Positions 44,077-51,902 of a DNA stretch of 64,000 bases are shown here, one piece after another. A program made the translations under genes and the position numbers. A model generated the notes under the pieces. It worked only from the letters and a program-made list of their open reading frames with translations, was not told the DNA's origin and ran no database searches. How positions within the stretch are numbered: the first letter of the stretch is position 1; the number at the start of each line of letters is the position of its first letter. The stretch lies in the NCBI RefSeq assembly GCF_900102725.1, contig NZ_FNJW01000008.1, positions 558,001 through 622,000 on the forward strand, in the 5' to 3' direction. Origin of the DNA: Carnobacterium viridans. Lineage in GTDB: Bacteria; Bacillota; Bacilli; Lactobacillales; Carnobacteriaceae.

Positions 44077-44352
44077 ATAAAAAAATACCCATCCCTTTGC
44101 TTATCAACTATTGATAAACAAAGGGACGGATATTTCCGTGTTACCACCCTAATTCGTGACAGTCTCTTAACTATCACCTCAGCAGTTCCGCCTGTTAAGG
44201 CTGAAACCCGACAATGTAACGGTTGCGACCGTTTGAGCAGCGTGAACCACACAAATTCTCAGAGTTCATCTTCACCGCTTCAATCTCGTGCCCTTTCTCA
44301 CCATCCGGGCTCTCTTTAACAGATTTAATCAGTTACTCTTCTCTTCATAGAC
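44077..44352 (-). ncRNA. T-box leader, methionine specifier (AUG)
   Basis: Minus strand: GAAGAGAAGAGTAACTG opens Stem I, with AGAGAGCCCGGATGGTGAG at its apex. The specifier ATG is at 44267-44269 within GAAG-ATG-AACTC. AGGGTGGTAACACGG is the T-box sequence (44136-44150), followed by the terminator TATCCGTCCCTTTG / CAAAGGGATGGGTA with T-run (44079-44135). It controls the MetE-like gene and mtnN. The AUG call is by eye. Confidence 0.88.
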
Positions 44353-44404
44353 TATTTTTCTAATTGATTTCAATTTAATTAAAATAAGATTACTAATTCA
44401 CATA

Positions 44405-44433
44405 AATTTATCATCATTTCTTCATAATGTCAA
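44405..44433 (-). promoter_or_regulatory. Promoter of the MetE-like T-box operon
   Basis: Minus strand TTGACA (44428-44433), 17-bp spacer, TAAATT (44405-44410). The -35 element overlaps the last codons of the RpiR-type gene. Confidence 0.75.
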
Positions 44434-45098
44434 GCGTAAAATAAATGAGGATCATATGGAGTACTGGAAAACTGGATGTCATCATGAGTAGCGACAGTCA
44501 GTCTCGAATAGTTTGCTATTCCTGAATTAGGATTCCCTACAAAGCTCAAAACCTCAACACCATTTTCATAAGATTGTTTGACGAGTTCTTTTAAACGGGA
44601 AGTTTCACCCGATTCAGTGACAACTATAATTAACGTTTCACCAGCATATTCTTTTCGGATCAATTCTAAATGGGAATTCGTAATACTTCGAAAGCCATTA
44701 AGAATGAGCGATTCGTTGATATAATTCGCGATGATTTGAGAAAATCCAGAACCCAATATCATGATTGTTTTATCCTTATAATCATTTAAAATCTGCTCAA
44801 ATTCACTAAAATAACGATCAGACAACTTTTGATAAAAAGGTAAATCCGTAACTTCAGCCAAATTAGCATCATTTTCTATTAATTTGTTTTCTTTCATTTT
44901 AAATACAGGTTCACTATAGCCAGAAAAATTCATTTTTTTAGCCAGATTCACAATCGTAGCTGGCGAAGTATAACATTGCTTAGCAACACCACGAATTCCT
45001 AATTCTTTTATGTCTTTAGCATGATGTTCAATAAATAAAAGGATATTTTTTTCTGTTTCATTTAAATTAAATTTATTTGCTAAGTTTTGAATATTCAA
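44430..45098 (-). CDS. MurR/RpiR-family transcription regulator
   Basis: A 222-residue regulator: N-terminal HTH_6 domain (GIRGVAKQCYTSPATIVNLA) and C-terminal SIS domain (IMILGSGFSQIIANYINES, VVTESGETSRLKEL). RpiR proteins sense sugar phosphates and control PTS or catabolic operons. The TTG at 45098 is favoured: GAGGTG lies 6 bases upstream, whereas the GTG at 45107 is within that site. It is divergent from the AAA_assoc_2-like and EIIC genes and likely regulates them. Confidence 0.85.
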   Translation of the reverse strand: MNIQNLANKFNLNETEKNILLFIEHHAKDIKELGIRGVAKQCYTSPATIVNLAKKMNFSGYSEPVFKMKENKLIENDANLAEVTDLPFYQKLSDRYFSEFEQILNDYKDKTIMILGSGFSQIIANYINESLILNGFRSITNSHLELIRKEYAGETLIIVVTESGETSRLKELVKQSYENGVEVLSFVGNPNSGIANYSRLTVATHDDIQFSSTPYDPHLFYA

Positions 45099-45155
45099 TT
45101 TTTTCACCTCTTAAGTACCATCATATCACAAGAAAAAGGAATGGAGATAATTCAA

Positions 45156-45770
45156 ATGGAAAAAAAATATATTGCCGACCCTTGGGCTAGAACGACAACT
45201 AGAAATAATCTAATCGGAGATGAAGTGATTTCTGGTTTACAAAAATGCATTCGACGTGGTTTAACTAAAGAAGCATGTGAATTCGCATATGAAATGTATA
45301 TTACTTCACCACAATTTGAAGAAAAATTATGGCGTAGATTACTTGCCATCTCAGTAGAAGACATTGGAATGGGAAATCCTAACGCAGCGGTTATGGTGAA
45401 CAACTTTAATCAAATGCGCAAAGAATTCCCTTATAATGAATCCGATCGCGCAATGTTTTTCTTTCATGCTATTCGCGTCTTAACTGAATCCGAAAAAGAT
45501 CGTTCTACTGATTTATTAAAAAATATCGTCATTAAAAGTTTTGCTATGGGATACGTTCCAGAGATTCCTGATTTCGCTCTAGACAAACACACTACCCGTG
45601 GAATGGAAATGGGTCGTGATTCATTTCATTTCTTAAATGAAGCCAGCAAAGTTATCCCACAAATGGAAGTAACAAACCATTATAAAGAAGATTATGAAGA
45701 AATTTTAAAAAAATATGATCCAAATAACGTTACACCCAACGCATTTATCTTTAATAGCTGGCAAATTTAA
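45156..45770 (+). CDS. Standalone AAA_assoc_2 / RarA C-terminal-like protein
   Basis: A 204-residue protein resembling only the helical region after the ATPase of RarA/MgsA: WRRLLAISVEDIGMGNPNAA, then FFHAIRVLTESEKDRSTDLL, and DFALDKHTTRGMEMGRDS. No ATPase core is present. ATG 45156 has GGAG 9 bases upstream; earlier frame starts lie in the divergent promoter. It is followed 18 bases later by the EIIC gene and divergent from RpiR, so a link to sugar uptake is inferred; molecular function is unknown. Confidence 0.65.
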   Translation: MEKKYIADPWARTTTRNNLIGDEVISGLQKCIRRGLTKEACEFAYEMYITSPQFEEKLWRRLLAISVEDIGMGNPNAAVMVNNFNQMRKEFPYNESDRAMFFFHAIRVLTESEKDRSTDLLKNIVIKSFAMGYVPEIPDFALDKHTTRGMEMGRDSFHFLNEASKVIPQMEVTNHYKEDYEEILKKYDPNNVTPNAFIFNSWQI

Positions 45771-45788
45771 AAAACAAGGAGAATAGCC

Positions 45789-47093
45789 ATGAAAAAGAAT
45801 GATACTTTTCTAGAAAAATTAGACCAAGTTTTAAGTCCAATAGGAGCTAAACTGGGTAATCAAATCCATTTAAAAGCTATATCTACAGGGATGATGTTCG
45901 GATTGCCTTTCATTGTGGTTGGTTCTTTGTTCTTAATTTTTGCCAACCCTCCAATCAATCTAGATTTATACAATCCAGAAACAGCAAACTTTTTCATGCG
46001 ATTTTTAGCAAGTTGGAAAGAATTTGCCGTTGCCAATTATGACCTTCTAACTGCACCATATAATATGACGATGGGTATTTTTGGTTTAATTTGTGCTTTT
46101 GGTATTGCCTATTCGCTGGCTAGTGACTATCAATTAAATGCAGCAATGAATGGGATGATGTCTGTTTCGATTTTCATGCTAGTAGCTGCTAATAGTGTTG
46201 ATGGACAAATTTCAACTGAGTTTCTTGGCACTAACGGCTTATTCGTTGCTATTATCATTGGTTTAGTGGTTGTGGAAGTTACCCGAATGGTAGAACGGCT
46301 TAATTGGAAAATTACTATGCCCGATTCTATTCCTCCTGCAGTTACGGCTTTTGTCAATTCATTATTTCCCTTACTGTTAAATATCATCCTTATTTATGGA
46401 GCAAATTTAATCATTATTGCTTTAACTGGTAGTACTTTCCCAGAATTTATTATGTTGATTCTAACACCTGCTTTAGGCTTTGCTGGAAACTTATGGGGCT
46501 TTATTGCTATCGTCACGTTTGGTAATTTTTTATGGTTGTTCGGTATCAACGGCTCTTCTATCATTTTTCCGATTCTTTTCTCAATTGGAATTGCCAATAC
46601 CGGTATCAATAGCGAATTAGTTGCTAATGGGCAACAACCAGATGTTGCTATGAACCTACAAATGTTCCGGATTTCTGTTTTAGGCGGTGCTGGTGGAACA
46701 TTGGGCTTGATTATTTTAATGATGCGCAGCAAATTGACTCATCTTAAAACCTTAAGTAAAATTTCGATTGTCCCAGGAATCTGCGGAATCAACGAGCCAA
46801 TTATCTTTGGATTACCTATTGTATTTAATCCCATCTTGGCTATTCCCTTTTTAATCACTCCAATCATTAACTTAGTCTTGACCTATTATGCTCAACTAAG
46901 CGGTATTATTTCAATGGGGTATATTATTGATCCTTCTTTCACTCCACTTTTTGCACAAGCTTACTTGGCAACAATGGACTTCAGAAACATTCTCTTTTAT
47001 TGCGCTTTGATTATCTTAAGTATCTTCATCTACTACCCGTTCTTTAAAATTTACGAAAGTAACTTGAGTAAAGAAGAACTAATACAAGAATAA
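45789..47093 (+). CDS. PTS EIIC, lactose/cellobiose family
   Basis: A 434-residue permease component with about ten hydrophobic segments, the leader FLEKLDQVLSPIGAKLGNQIH and the signature GICGINEPIIFGLPIVFNP. It moves a beta-glucoside, chitobiose or related sugar across the membrane with phosphorylation. No EIIA, EIIB or hydrolase gene is adjacent, so those parts come from elsewhere. AAGGAG precedes the ATG and a terminator follows. RpiR is the likely regulator. Confidence 0.9.
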   Translation: MKKNDTFLEKLDQVLSPIGAKLGNQIHLKAISTGMMFGLPFIVVGSLFLIFANPPINLDLYNPETANFFMRFLASWKEFAVANYDLLTAPYNMTMGIFGLICAFGIAYSLASDYQLNAAMNGMMSVSIFMLVAANSVDGQISTEFLGTNGLFVAIIIGLVVVEVTRMVERLNWKITMPDSIPPAVTAFVNSLFPLLLNIILIYGANLIIIALTGSTFPEFIMLILTPALGFAGNLWGFIAIVTFGNFLWLFGINGSSIIFPILFSIGIANTGINSELVANGQQPDVAMNLQMFRISVLGGAGGTLGLIILMMRSKLTHLKTLSKISIVPGICGINEPIIFGLPIVFNPILAIPFLITPIINLVLTYYAQLSGIISMGYIIDPSFTPLFAQAYLATMDFRNILFYCALIILSIFIYYPFFKIYESNLSKEELIQE

Positions 47094-47096
47094 AAG

Positions 47097-47146
47097 AGAA
47101 TAACCATCAGTTGTCTTTAAAAAGACAACTGATGGTTATTCTTTTA
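47097..47146. terminator. Terminator after the EIIC gene
   Basis: AGAATAACCATCAGTTGTCTT pairs with the complementary arm ending TGGTTATTCT; perfect stem followed by TTTT. Confidence 0.93.
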
Positions 47147-47197
47147 ATTTTTAAAGAAACAGACATTATACCAGTATCTATACATAGAAATTATAAG

Positions 47198-47231
47198 TTC
47201 TATTTTGCGTACCTTATTTAAGAGGGGGTGG
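47198..47231 (+). promoter_or_regulatory. NERD-1 leader motif and ribosome site
   Basis: CTATTTTGCGTACCTTA at 47200-47216 differs by one base from the motif before the second NERD gene (55867-55883). The flanks are also alike from AAG to the ribosome site. AGGGGGTGG (47223-47231) is the ribosome site. A clear -35 is not seen. Could be an operator or a conserved leader. Confidence 0.6.
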
Positions 47232-48151
47232 AAATTATAATAGTAGTCAAAAAAAGGAACAAATCGAATTATTTACTTACCTTGGAAGCTCTAGATAAAC
47301 GGATGGTACTTTCTGATGAGGAAAGGATTCATTTGTTGAATATGCAAAAAGGATTTGAAGGAGAGATCTTGTTTGATTCGCTGTTGGAAGAATATTTAGA
47401 TGGGGACGCATTAGTATTGAATGATTTATTGTTTACAGAAAAAGGCAGCACATTTCAGGTTGATGCATTGATTCTGATAAGCGGCAAAATCTTGTTGTTT
47501 GAAGTAAAAAATTATGAAGGAAATTTTAAATTCAACTCACATCAATTCTTAACATTTTCTGGCAAAGAAATCGTTAACCCATTGAATAAATTGGACGAAA
47601 CTTCTATCAAAATGCGGCAATTGTTGAATATGTGGAATATTAATCTCCAACTTGATTCTGTCCTCATTTTTGTAAATTCGGCTTTCACACTGTATAACGC
47701 ACCAATCGATAGTCCAATTATTTTCCCCACACAAATTCGAGAGCACTTTTCCAAAATGAATAGAAGTGCTTTATTATTATCGGAAAAACATCACTACCTT
47801 GCGGATAAAATAATGAAAGAGCATCAAAATGAATCAGCTTTTCAGCATAAGTTTCCGAATTATACGTATGATTCCCTCAAAAAAGGATTATGGTGTATCA
47901 AATGCGGCTCTCCAGATGTAGTAATTACTCAACGAACCAGCTTCTGTAAAGCGTGCGGTCATCGAGTAGCAGTCGAAGAAATAGCATTGCGTCAAGTAGA
48001 AGATTTCAAATTATTGTTTCCTGATTCGAAAGTAACTACTCCTATTATATATGATTGGCTTGGTTCCACTATTCCAATGGCAAGAATCCAAAAAATATTA
48101 GTAAAAAATTACAAAATTTGTGGAGTCACATATGGTTCCTATTACGAATAA
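47228..48151 (+). CDS. NERD-domain protein with zinc ribbon and C-terminal DNA-binding-like tail (NERD-1)
   Basis: About 305 residues. The NERD (nuclease-related) domain spans about 35-160: GFEGEILFDSLLEEY, LNDLLF, FQVDALILI and LLFEVKNYEG give the D...E-x-K nuclease core. A four-cysteine zinc ribbon follows (CIKCGS, CKACGH). The C-terminal EDFKLLFPDSKVTTPIIYDW looks like a helix-turn-helix. It is a clear paralogue of the gene at 55904. Alignment puts its start at ATA 47240, 8 bases after AGGGGGTGG; the only upstream NTG is a GTG (47228) within that site. Function unknown. A 13-unit repeat array follows directly. Confidence 0.75.
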   Translation: MEIIIVVKKRNKSNYLLTLEALDKRMVLSDEERIHLLNMQKGFEGEILFDSLLEEYLDGDALVLNDLLFTEKGSTFQVDALILISGKILLFEVKNYEGNFKFNSHQFLTFSGKEIVNPLNKLDETSIKMRQLLNMWNINLQLDSVLIFVNSAFTLYNAPIDSPIIFPTQIREHFSKMNRSALLLSEKHHYLADKIMKEHQNESAFQHKFPNYTYDSLKKGLWCIKCGSPDVVITQRTSFCKACGHRVAVEEIALRQVEDFKLLFPDSKVTTPIIYDWLGSTIPMARIQKILVKNYKICGVTYGSYYE

Positions 48152-48172
48152 AAAACCCTTATAAAAGACGTA

Positions 48173-48254
48173 GATACTCGTCACCAGACGAGTATCCTCC
48201 GATTAAGTACTTTCTATCAAGTTCATTTTGGCATTATCACTTAGATAGTGCCAT
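48173..48254. terminator. Two hairpins between NERD-1 and array 2
   Basis: GATACTCGTC / GACGAGTATC is a perfect 10-bp stem (48173-48196). TGGCATTATC / GATAGTGCCA (48230-48253) is a second stem with one mismatch pair. Neither has a long T-run, so terminator function is uncertain. Confidence 0.5.
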
Positions 48255-48284
48255 TTTAAGCGTGTATTCTGCTCTAAGTTATTC

Positions 48285-48965
48285 GAACCGAAGCTCGTTA
48301 CGTCAACTCAAACAAAAATCGGACTTGAGTTAATCAAACTAAAGCTCGTTATGTTAACTCAAACGGAAATCGGACTTGAGTTAATCGAACCGAAGCTCGT
48401 TACCTTAACTCAAACAGAAATTGACTTTGAGTTAATCGAACTAAAGCTCGTTACGTCATCTCAAACAGAAATCGACTTTGAGTTAATCGAACTAAAGCTC
48501 GTTACGTTAACTCAAACGGAAATCGGTCTTGAGTTAATCGAACTAAAGCTCGTTACGTTAACTCAAACAAAAATCGGACTTGAGTTAATCGAACTAAGAC
48601 TCGTTACGTCAACTCAAACGGAAATCGGACTTGAGTTAATCGAACTGAAGCTCGTTACGTTAACTCAAACAGAAATTGACTTTGAGTTAATCGAACTAAA
48701 GCTCGTTACGTCATCTCAAACAGAAATCGACTTTGAGTTAATCGAACTAAAGCTCGTTACGTTAACTCAAACGGAAATCGGTCTTGAGTTAATCGAACTA
48801 AAGCTCGTTACGTTAACTCAAACGGAAATCGACTTTGAGATGATAAAACTAAGACTCGTTACGTCAACTCAAACGGAAATCGACTTTGAGATGATAAAAC
48901 TAAGACTCGTTACGTCAACTCAAACGGAAATCGGCTTTGAGATGATAAAACTAAGGCTCAAATAA
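48285..48965 (+). repeat. Array 2: thirteen tandem 51-bp units behind NERD-1
   Basis: Units read GAGTTAATCGAACTAAAGCT, CGTTACGTTAACTCAAACG, GAAATCGGACTT. The pair AACTCAA and TTGAGTT recurs around a 13-base spacer, and TTGAGTTAA / TTAACTCAA forms a second nested palindrome. A block of about 164 bp (48405-48568) is repeated exactly at 48660-48823, five units later. The frame ELIELKLVTLTQT stays open because 51 is a multiple of three, but it has no ribosome site. The last units diverge (GAGATGATAAAACTAAG). Confidence 0.92.
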
Positions 48966-48972
48966 TCCATAC

Positions 48973-49019
48973 AAAACAAGAGAGTCTCAAGAATAGGAAT
49001 TCTTGAGACTCTCTTGTTT
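48973..49019. terminator. Bidirectional terminator between array 2 and the SGNH gene
   Basis: ACAAGAGAGTCTCAAGAAT pairs with ATTCTTGAGACTCTCTTGT; perfect 19-bp stem whose right arm touches the SGNH stop codon. Confidence 0.93.
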
Positions 49020-49020
49020 A

Positions 49021-49818
49021 TTAGTGCAACATCTTCACTGGCACGGTAATCCGTTCATTCAATAACTCGAACCACAAACCATAACCTACTCCATTTGGAT
49101 GGACATCATCTGCTAAAACTTCCTCAATCGTTAGATTTTTATCTTCCATTTTAGCTTGCATCAAGTGATAGGTATCAATAAAAGGCCATTGCTGCGCGGT
49201 TACAAATTCAGCGATTTCATTATTGTATTGTTCGTAAGTCACTTTACCCTCTTCTAGAAATACATCATTAAAAAGAGTAGGATTTGCGGTTTGCAAAATG
49301 ACCAATGTATCTGGCAACTCCTCTTTGAAACGATCCATGATCCATTGAATATCTAATTTTGTTTGATCGACATTATTTTGCGGGTAGCGATTATTATTGA
49401 TTAAACACAATTCAAAAAGTATAATGTCCGGTTTGTCTTTGACAACTGCCTCAATTTTTTCTCTTGAAATCAGATCAGCTGTACTATAGCCATTGTAACC
49501 GTGATTGATTACTCTTGCCTCAACACTATCTCGCTCATTCAAATTATTTTCAAGTAACTTACCCCACACAGGTTGTGCTTCATTCGCACCTTTTCCAAAG
49601 GTTACACTGCTGCCTAAGACCACAATAGTCACTTCGCCATCTCGTTCTGTTACAAATTTTGAACGATCTAACAAGCTTTCTTGCATATATGTATCAGACA
49701 ATCGATAGTTTTCAGTCAATTTAGCTAACGTTTTATTTTTTTGAGTAGCAGTAAAAGAAATGATAAATACTCCTATTAATAAAACACCTAAACCAATTTT
49801 TATTTTATGTTGTTTCAT
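49021..49818 (-). CDS. Membrane-anchored SGNH/GDSL hydrolase
   Basis: A 265-residue esterase-like protein, anchored by one N-terminal segment (IGLGVLLIGVFIISFTA) with the catalytic domain outside. Block I Ser is in VLGSSVTFGKG, Gly/Asn blocks in NHGYNGYS and LINNNRY, and the Asp-His pair in ADDVHPNGVGY. Such enzymes often deacetylate wall polymers or polysaccharides; the substrate is not known. GGAGGGG precedes ATG 49818; the longer frame start is less likely. Confidence 0.85.
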   Translation of the reverse strand: MKQHKIKIGLGVLLIGVFIISFTATQKNKTLAKLTENYRLSDTYMQESLLDRSKFVTERDGEVTIVVLGSSVTFGKGANEAQPVWGKLLENNLNERDSVEARVINHGYNGYSTADLISREKIEAVVKDKPDIILFELCLINNNRYPQNNVDQTKLDIQWIMDRFKEELPDTLVILQTANPTLFNDVFLEEGKVTYEQYNNEIAEFVTAQQWPFIDTYHLMQAKMEDKNLTIEEVLADDVHPNGVGYGLWFELLNERITVPVKMLH

Positions 49819-50005
49819 ATAAAATACCCCTCCAACTATTAGTCCATGCAGTATACCACGTTTTACAGCAGTAAAATAAGGCAAAATTCCGACTTTTTGA
49901 ATAGTGCTTTTCTTTAAATATACAAAAAAACGCTCATCACATCGAATGCAATAAACGCTCTTTTGAATTGCTATAATACTTTTACTCTATTCTCTAACCT
50001 TCTCT

Positions 50006-50773
50006 TTAAAACAACCCAAAAACTTTAACTTTTTTTACTGATTGAGGGGTTGCAGTATGAATGAGTTCACCATTGATTAAATCTTTAGTAACTTGATGGT
50101 ACTCTGCTACCTTTTCAGAACCGAATTCTTTTTCTAATTTTTGATATGCTTCTTTCATGTGAAACGAACGTGACCTAATATTGTGTGCATCCGAAGCGAT
50201 AAAATGGACTAAATTAGCTTCGATCAATTGCTTGCTAACTTTTTGGATCTCTTTACCGAACCCTCCAGTGTAACTAGCAGCTGTTACTTGCGCCAAAGCT
50301 CCTTTTTCAACAAATGACAACAATTTATTAGGATCTTTCAATATCGCATGATTCCGTTCTGGATGAACGATGATAGGTGTGATACCTTCTCTTTGCATTT
50401 CAAAAAAAAGTGTTTCAGCATATTGAGGAATTGTTGGTGTCGGAAACTCAATTAAAACATACTGATTTCCTTCATCAATAAATTGAATCTTATTTTCTTC
50501 AATATCTTCAAAAAATTCTCCGTTGATGCGAACTTCTTGTCCAGGGAAAATCGTTAGTGGAATACCTCTGGCATCAAGTTCTAGCTGCACTTCATCGACT
50601 AAGCTCAAAATATCTTGTTTTTCATTATCCCAATGTCCATTTTTATAATGGGGTGACGCTAAAATATGTGTGATTCCTTCGGCTACAGCTTCGCGCGCCA
50701 TATCCATAGAATCTTCTATATCTTTTGCCCCATCATCTATACCTGGTAAAATATGGCAATGTAAATCAATCAT
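50006..50773 (-). CDS. Tyrosine-protein phosphatase CpsB/CapC (PHP family)
   Basis: A 255-residue manganese-dependent phosphatase that dephosphorylates CpsD-type kinases. Metal-binding motifs are MIDLHCHILPGIDDGAKD, ASPHY, PGQEVRI, IIVHPERN and FIASDAHN, all intact. ATG 50773 follows AAAGGAG. It normally sits beside cpsC and cpsD, but here it lies about 39 kb from them and outside the exopolysaccharide cluster. It may act on the CpsD at 10018. Confidence 0.92.
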   Translation of the reverse strand: MIDLHCHILPGIDDGAKDIEDSMDMAREAVAEGITHILASPHYKNGHWDNEKQDILSLVDEVQLELDARGIPLTIFPGQEVRINGEFFEDIEENKIQFIDEGNQYVLIEFPTPTIPQYAETLFFEMQREGITPIIVHPERNHAILKDPNKLLSFVEKGALAQVTAASYTGGFGKEIQKVSKQLIEANLVHFIASDAHNIRSRSFHMKEAYQKLEKEFGSEKVAEYHQVTKDLINGELIHTATPQSVKKVKVFGLF

Positions 50774-50887
50774 GTATTTTTCTCCTTTAGTTTTGCTCAC
50801 TTAAATTATAGCTCATTATAAATCAAACCTATAAAAAAAGCTAGATGGTCAGGTTCTTCTTATTTTTTTCTTAACTTGGTTACAATA

Positions 50888-51104
50888 TATTTCTGGAGGA
50901 ATAGGGTTTGCTTGTAGCCATGCAAAGGATTCAATGCGAATTATATAGCGTTAATGCTTCAGCGATTACGCTATATTTGAGGCTTGAAAGCTCTGAAGAC
51001 TATGAACTTTAGGCTTCAGACGTTCCCATGGCTCTCCACAAGCAAACCCGCCTATTCCAGAAGAAATTTTATTTTATTCTAAACAACACCATTGATGAAG
51101 AGCT
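50888..51104 (-). repeat. MITE-like repeat, short form (copy E)
   Basis: Minus-oriented relative to copies C and D: starts ATTTCTGGAGGAATAGGG at 50888 and ends TTCCAGAAGAAATTTTATTT, AACAACACCATT, GAAGAGC. The interior matches copy C (GCTTCAGCGATTACGC, CTTCAGACGTTCCCATGG). The distal TCAACACT end is not evident on the left. Confidence 0.8.
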
Positions 51105-51120
51105 TTTCTTAATTGTTTCA

Positions 51121-51171
51121 AAAAAAAAAGCCTCACATTACTACAAGTTAATTGTAGAAACGTAAGACTTC
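51121..51171 (-). terminator. Terminator of the glpKOF operon
   Basis: Minus strand AAGTCTTACGTTTCTACAA pairs with TTGTAGTAATGTGAGGCTT (a few mismatches), then nine or more T. It lies 15 bases past glpF. Confidence 0.85.
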
Positions 51172-51185
51172 TTATTGATTATAAT

Positions 51186-51902
51186 TTAAGTAATGACTAT
51201 ATAAAGTAATGCAGCGATAGCTCCACCAATCATTGGTGCTACTACTGGAATCCAAGAGTAACCCCAATCTGAATTTCCTTTGTTTGCGATCGGTAATAAT
51301 TGATGAGCAATACGTGGACCTAAGTCACGTGCAGGGTTGATTGCGTACCCTGTTGATCCTCCAAGAGAAAGACCAATTGAAAGAATTAATACACCTACTA
51401 CTAATGGGTTTAATCCATCAGTAAATGTATTTTTTCCAAACATCATAAGTGCAAATACTAATACGAACGTACCAATTACTTCTGACATAATATTGCCAAC
51501 AGTGTTGCGAATAGCTGGACCTGTTGCAAAAGTTCCTAAAATACTCGCTTGATCTTTTGTTTCTTTAAAGTGTGGTAAGTAAGTCAACCAAACTAGAACA
51601 GCTCCCAAAATTCCTCCAAGTACTTGTGCAATAATAAACGGCAATACTAATGCCCAATCAAAATTACCAATAATAGCCATACCAAGTGTTACAGCTGGGT
51701 TTAAATGTGCTGGCCCCATAGATCCTGCAACATATACTGCGATCGTTACGGCTGCTCCCCATCCAAGTGCAATGACAACCCATCCTGATGCTTCAGCTTT
51801 ACTTTTTTTCAAGTTAACGGCCGCACATACTCCATCCCCAAGCAACACTAGCATCATTGTTCCTAAGAACTCACTGAAAATTTGTAACATATCTCCACTC
51901 AT
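51186..51902 (-). CDS. glpF: Glycerol uptake facilitator
   Basis: A 238-residue aquaglyceroporin with six membrane segments and the two pore motifs HLNPAVTLG and AINPARDLGPR; the Asp after the second NPA marks it as a glycerol channel. It lets glycerol enter for GlpK. ATG 51902 overlaps the glpO stop (ATGA), with AAGGAGATGG just upstream, so the genes are coupled. A second ATG at 51890 also has a ribosome-like GTGGAG. Confidence 0.95.
   Translation of the reverse strand: MSGDMLQIFSEFLGTMMLVLLGDGVCAAVNLKKSKAEASGWVVIALGWGAAVTIAVYVAGSMGPAHLNPAVTLGMAIIGNFDWALVLPFIIAQVLGGILGAVLVWLTYLPHFKETKDQASILGTFATGPAIRNTVGNIMSEVIGTFVLVFALMMFGKNTFTDGLNPLVVGVLILSIGLSLGGSTGYAINPARDLGPRIAHQLLPIANKGNSDWGYSWIPVVAPMIGGAIAALLYIVIT

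Noticed and set aside
44059-44319. 86-residue plus-strand gene over the T-box
   Set aside because: The stretch is explained by T-box structure; no ribosome site.
48285-48965. CRISPR array
   Set aside because: Units are adjacent 51-bp repeats with no variable spacers, and no cas gene is present.
48351-48965. 204-residue repeat protein from the array 2 frame
   Set aside because: No ribosome site; the frame stays open because the unit is a multiple of three. The DNA palindrome is the better-supported feature.
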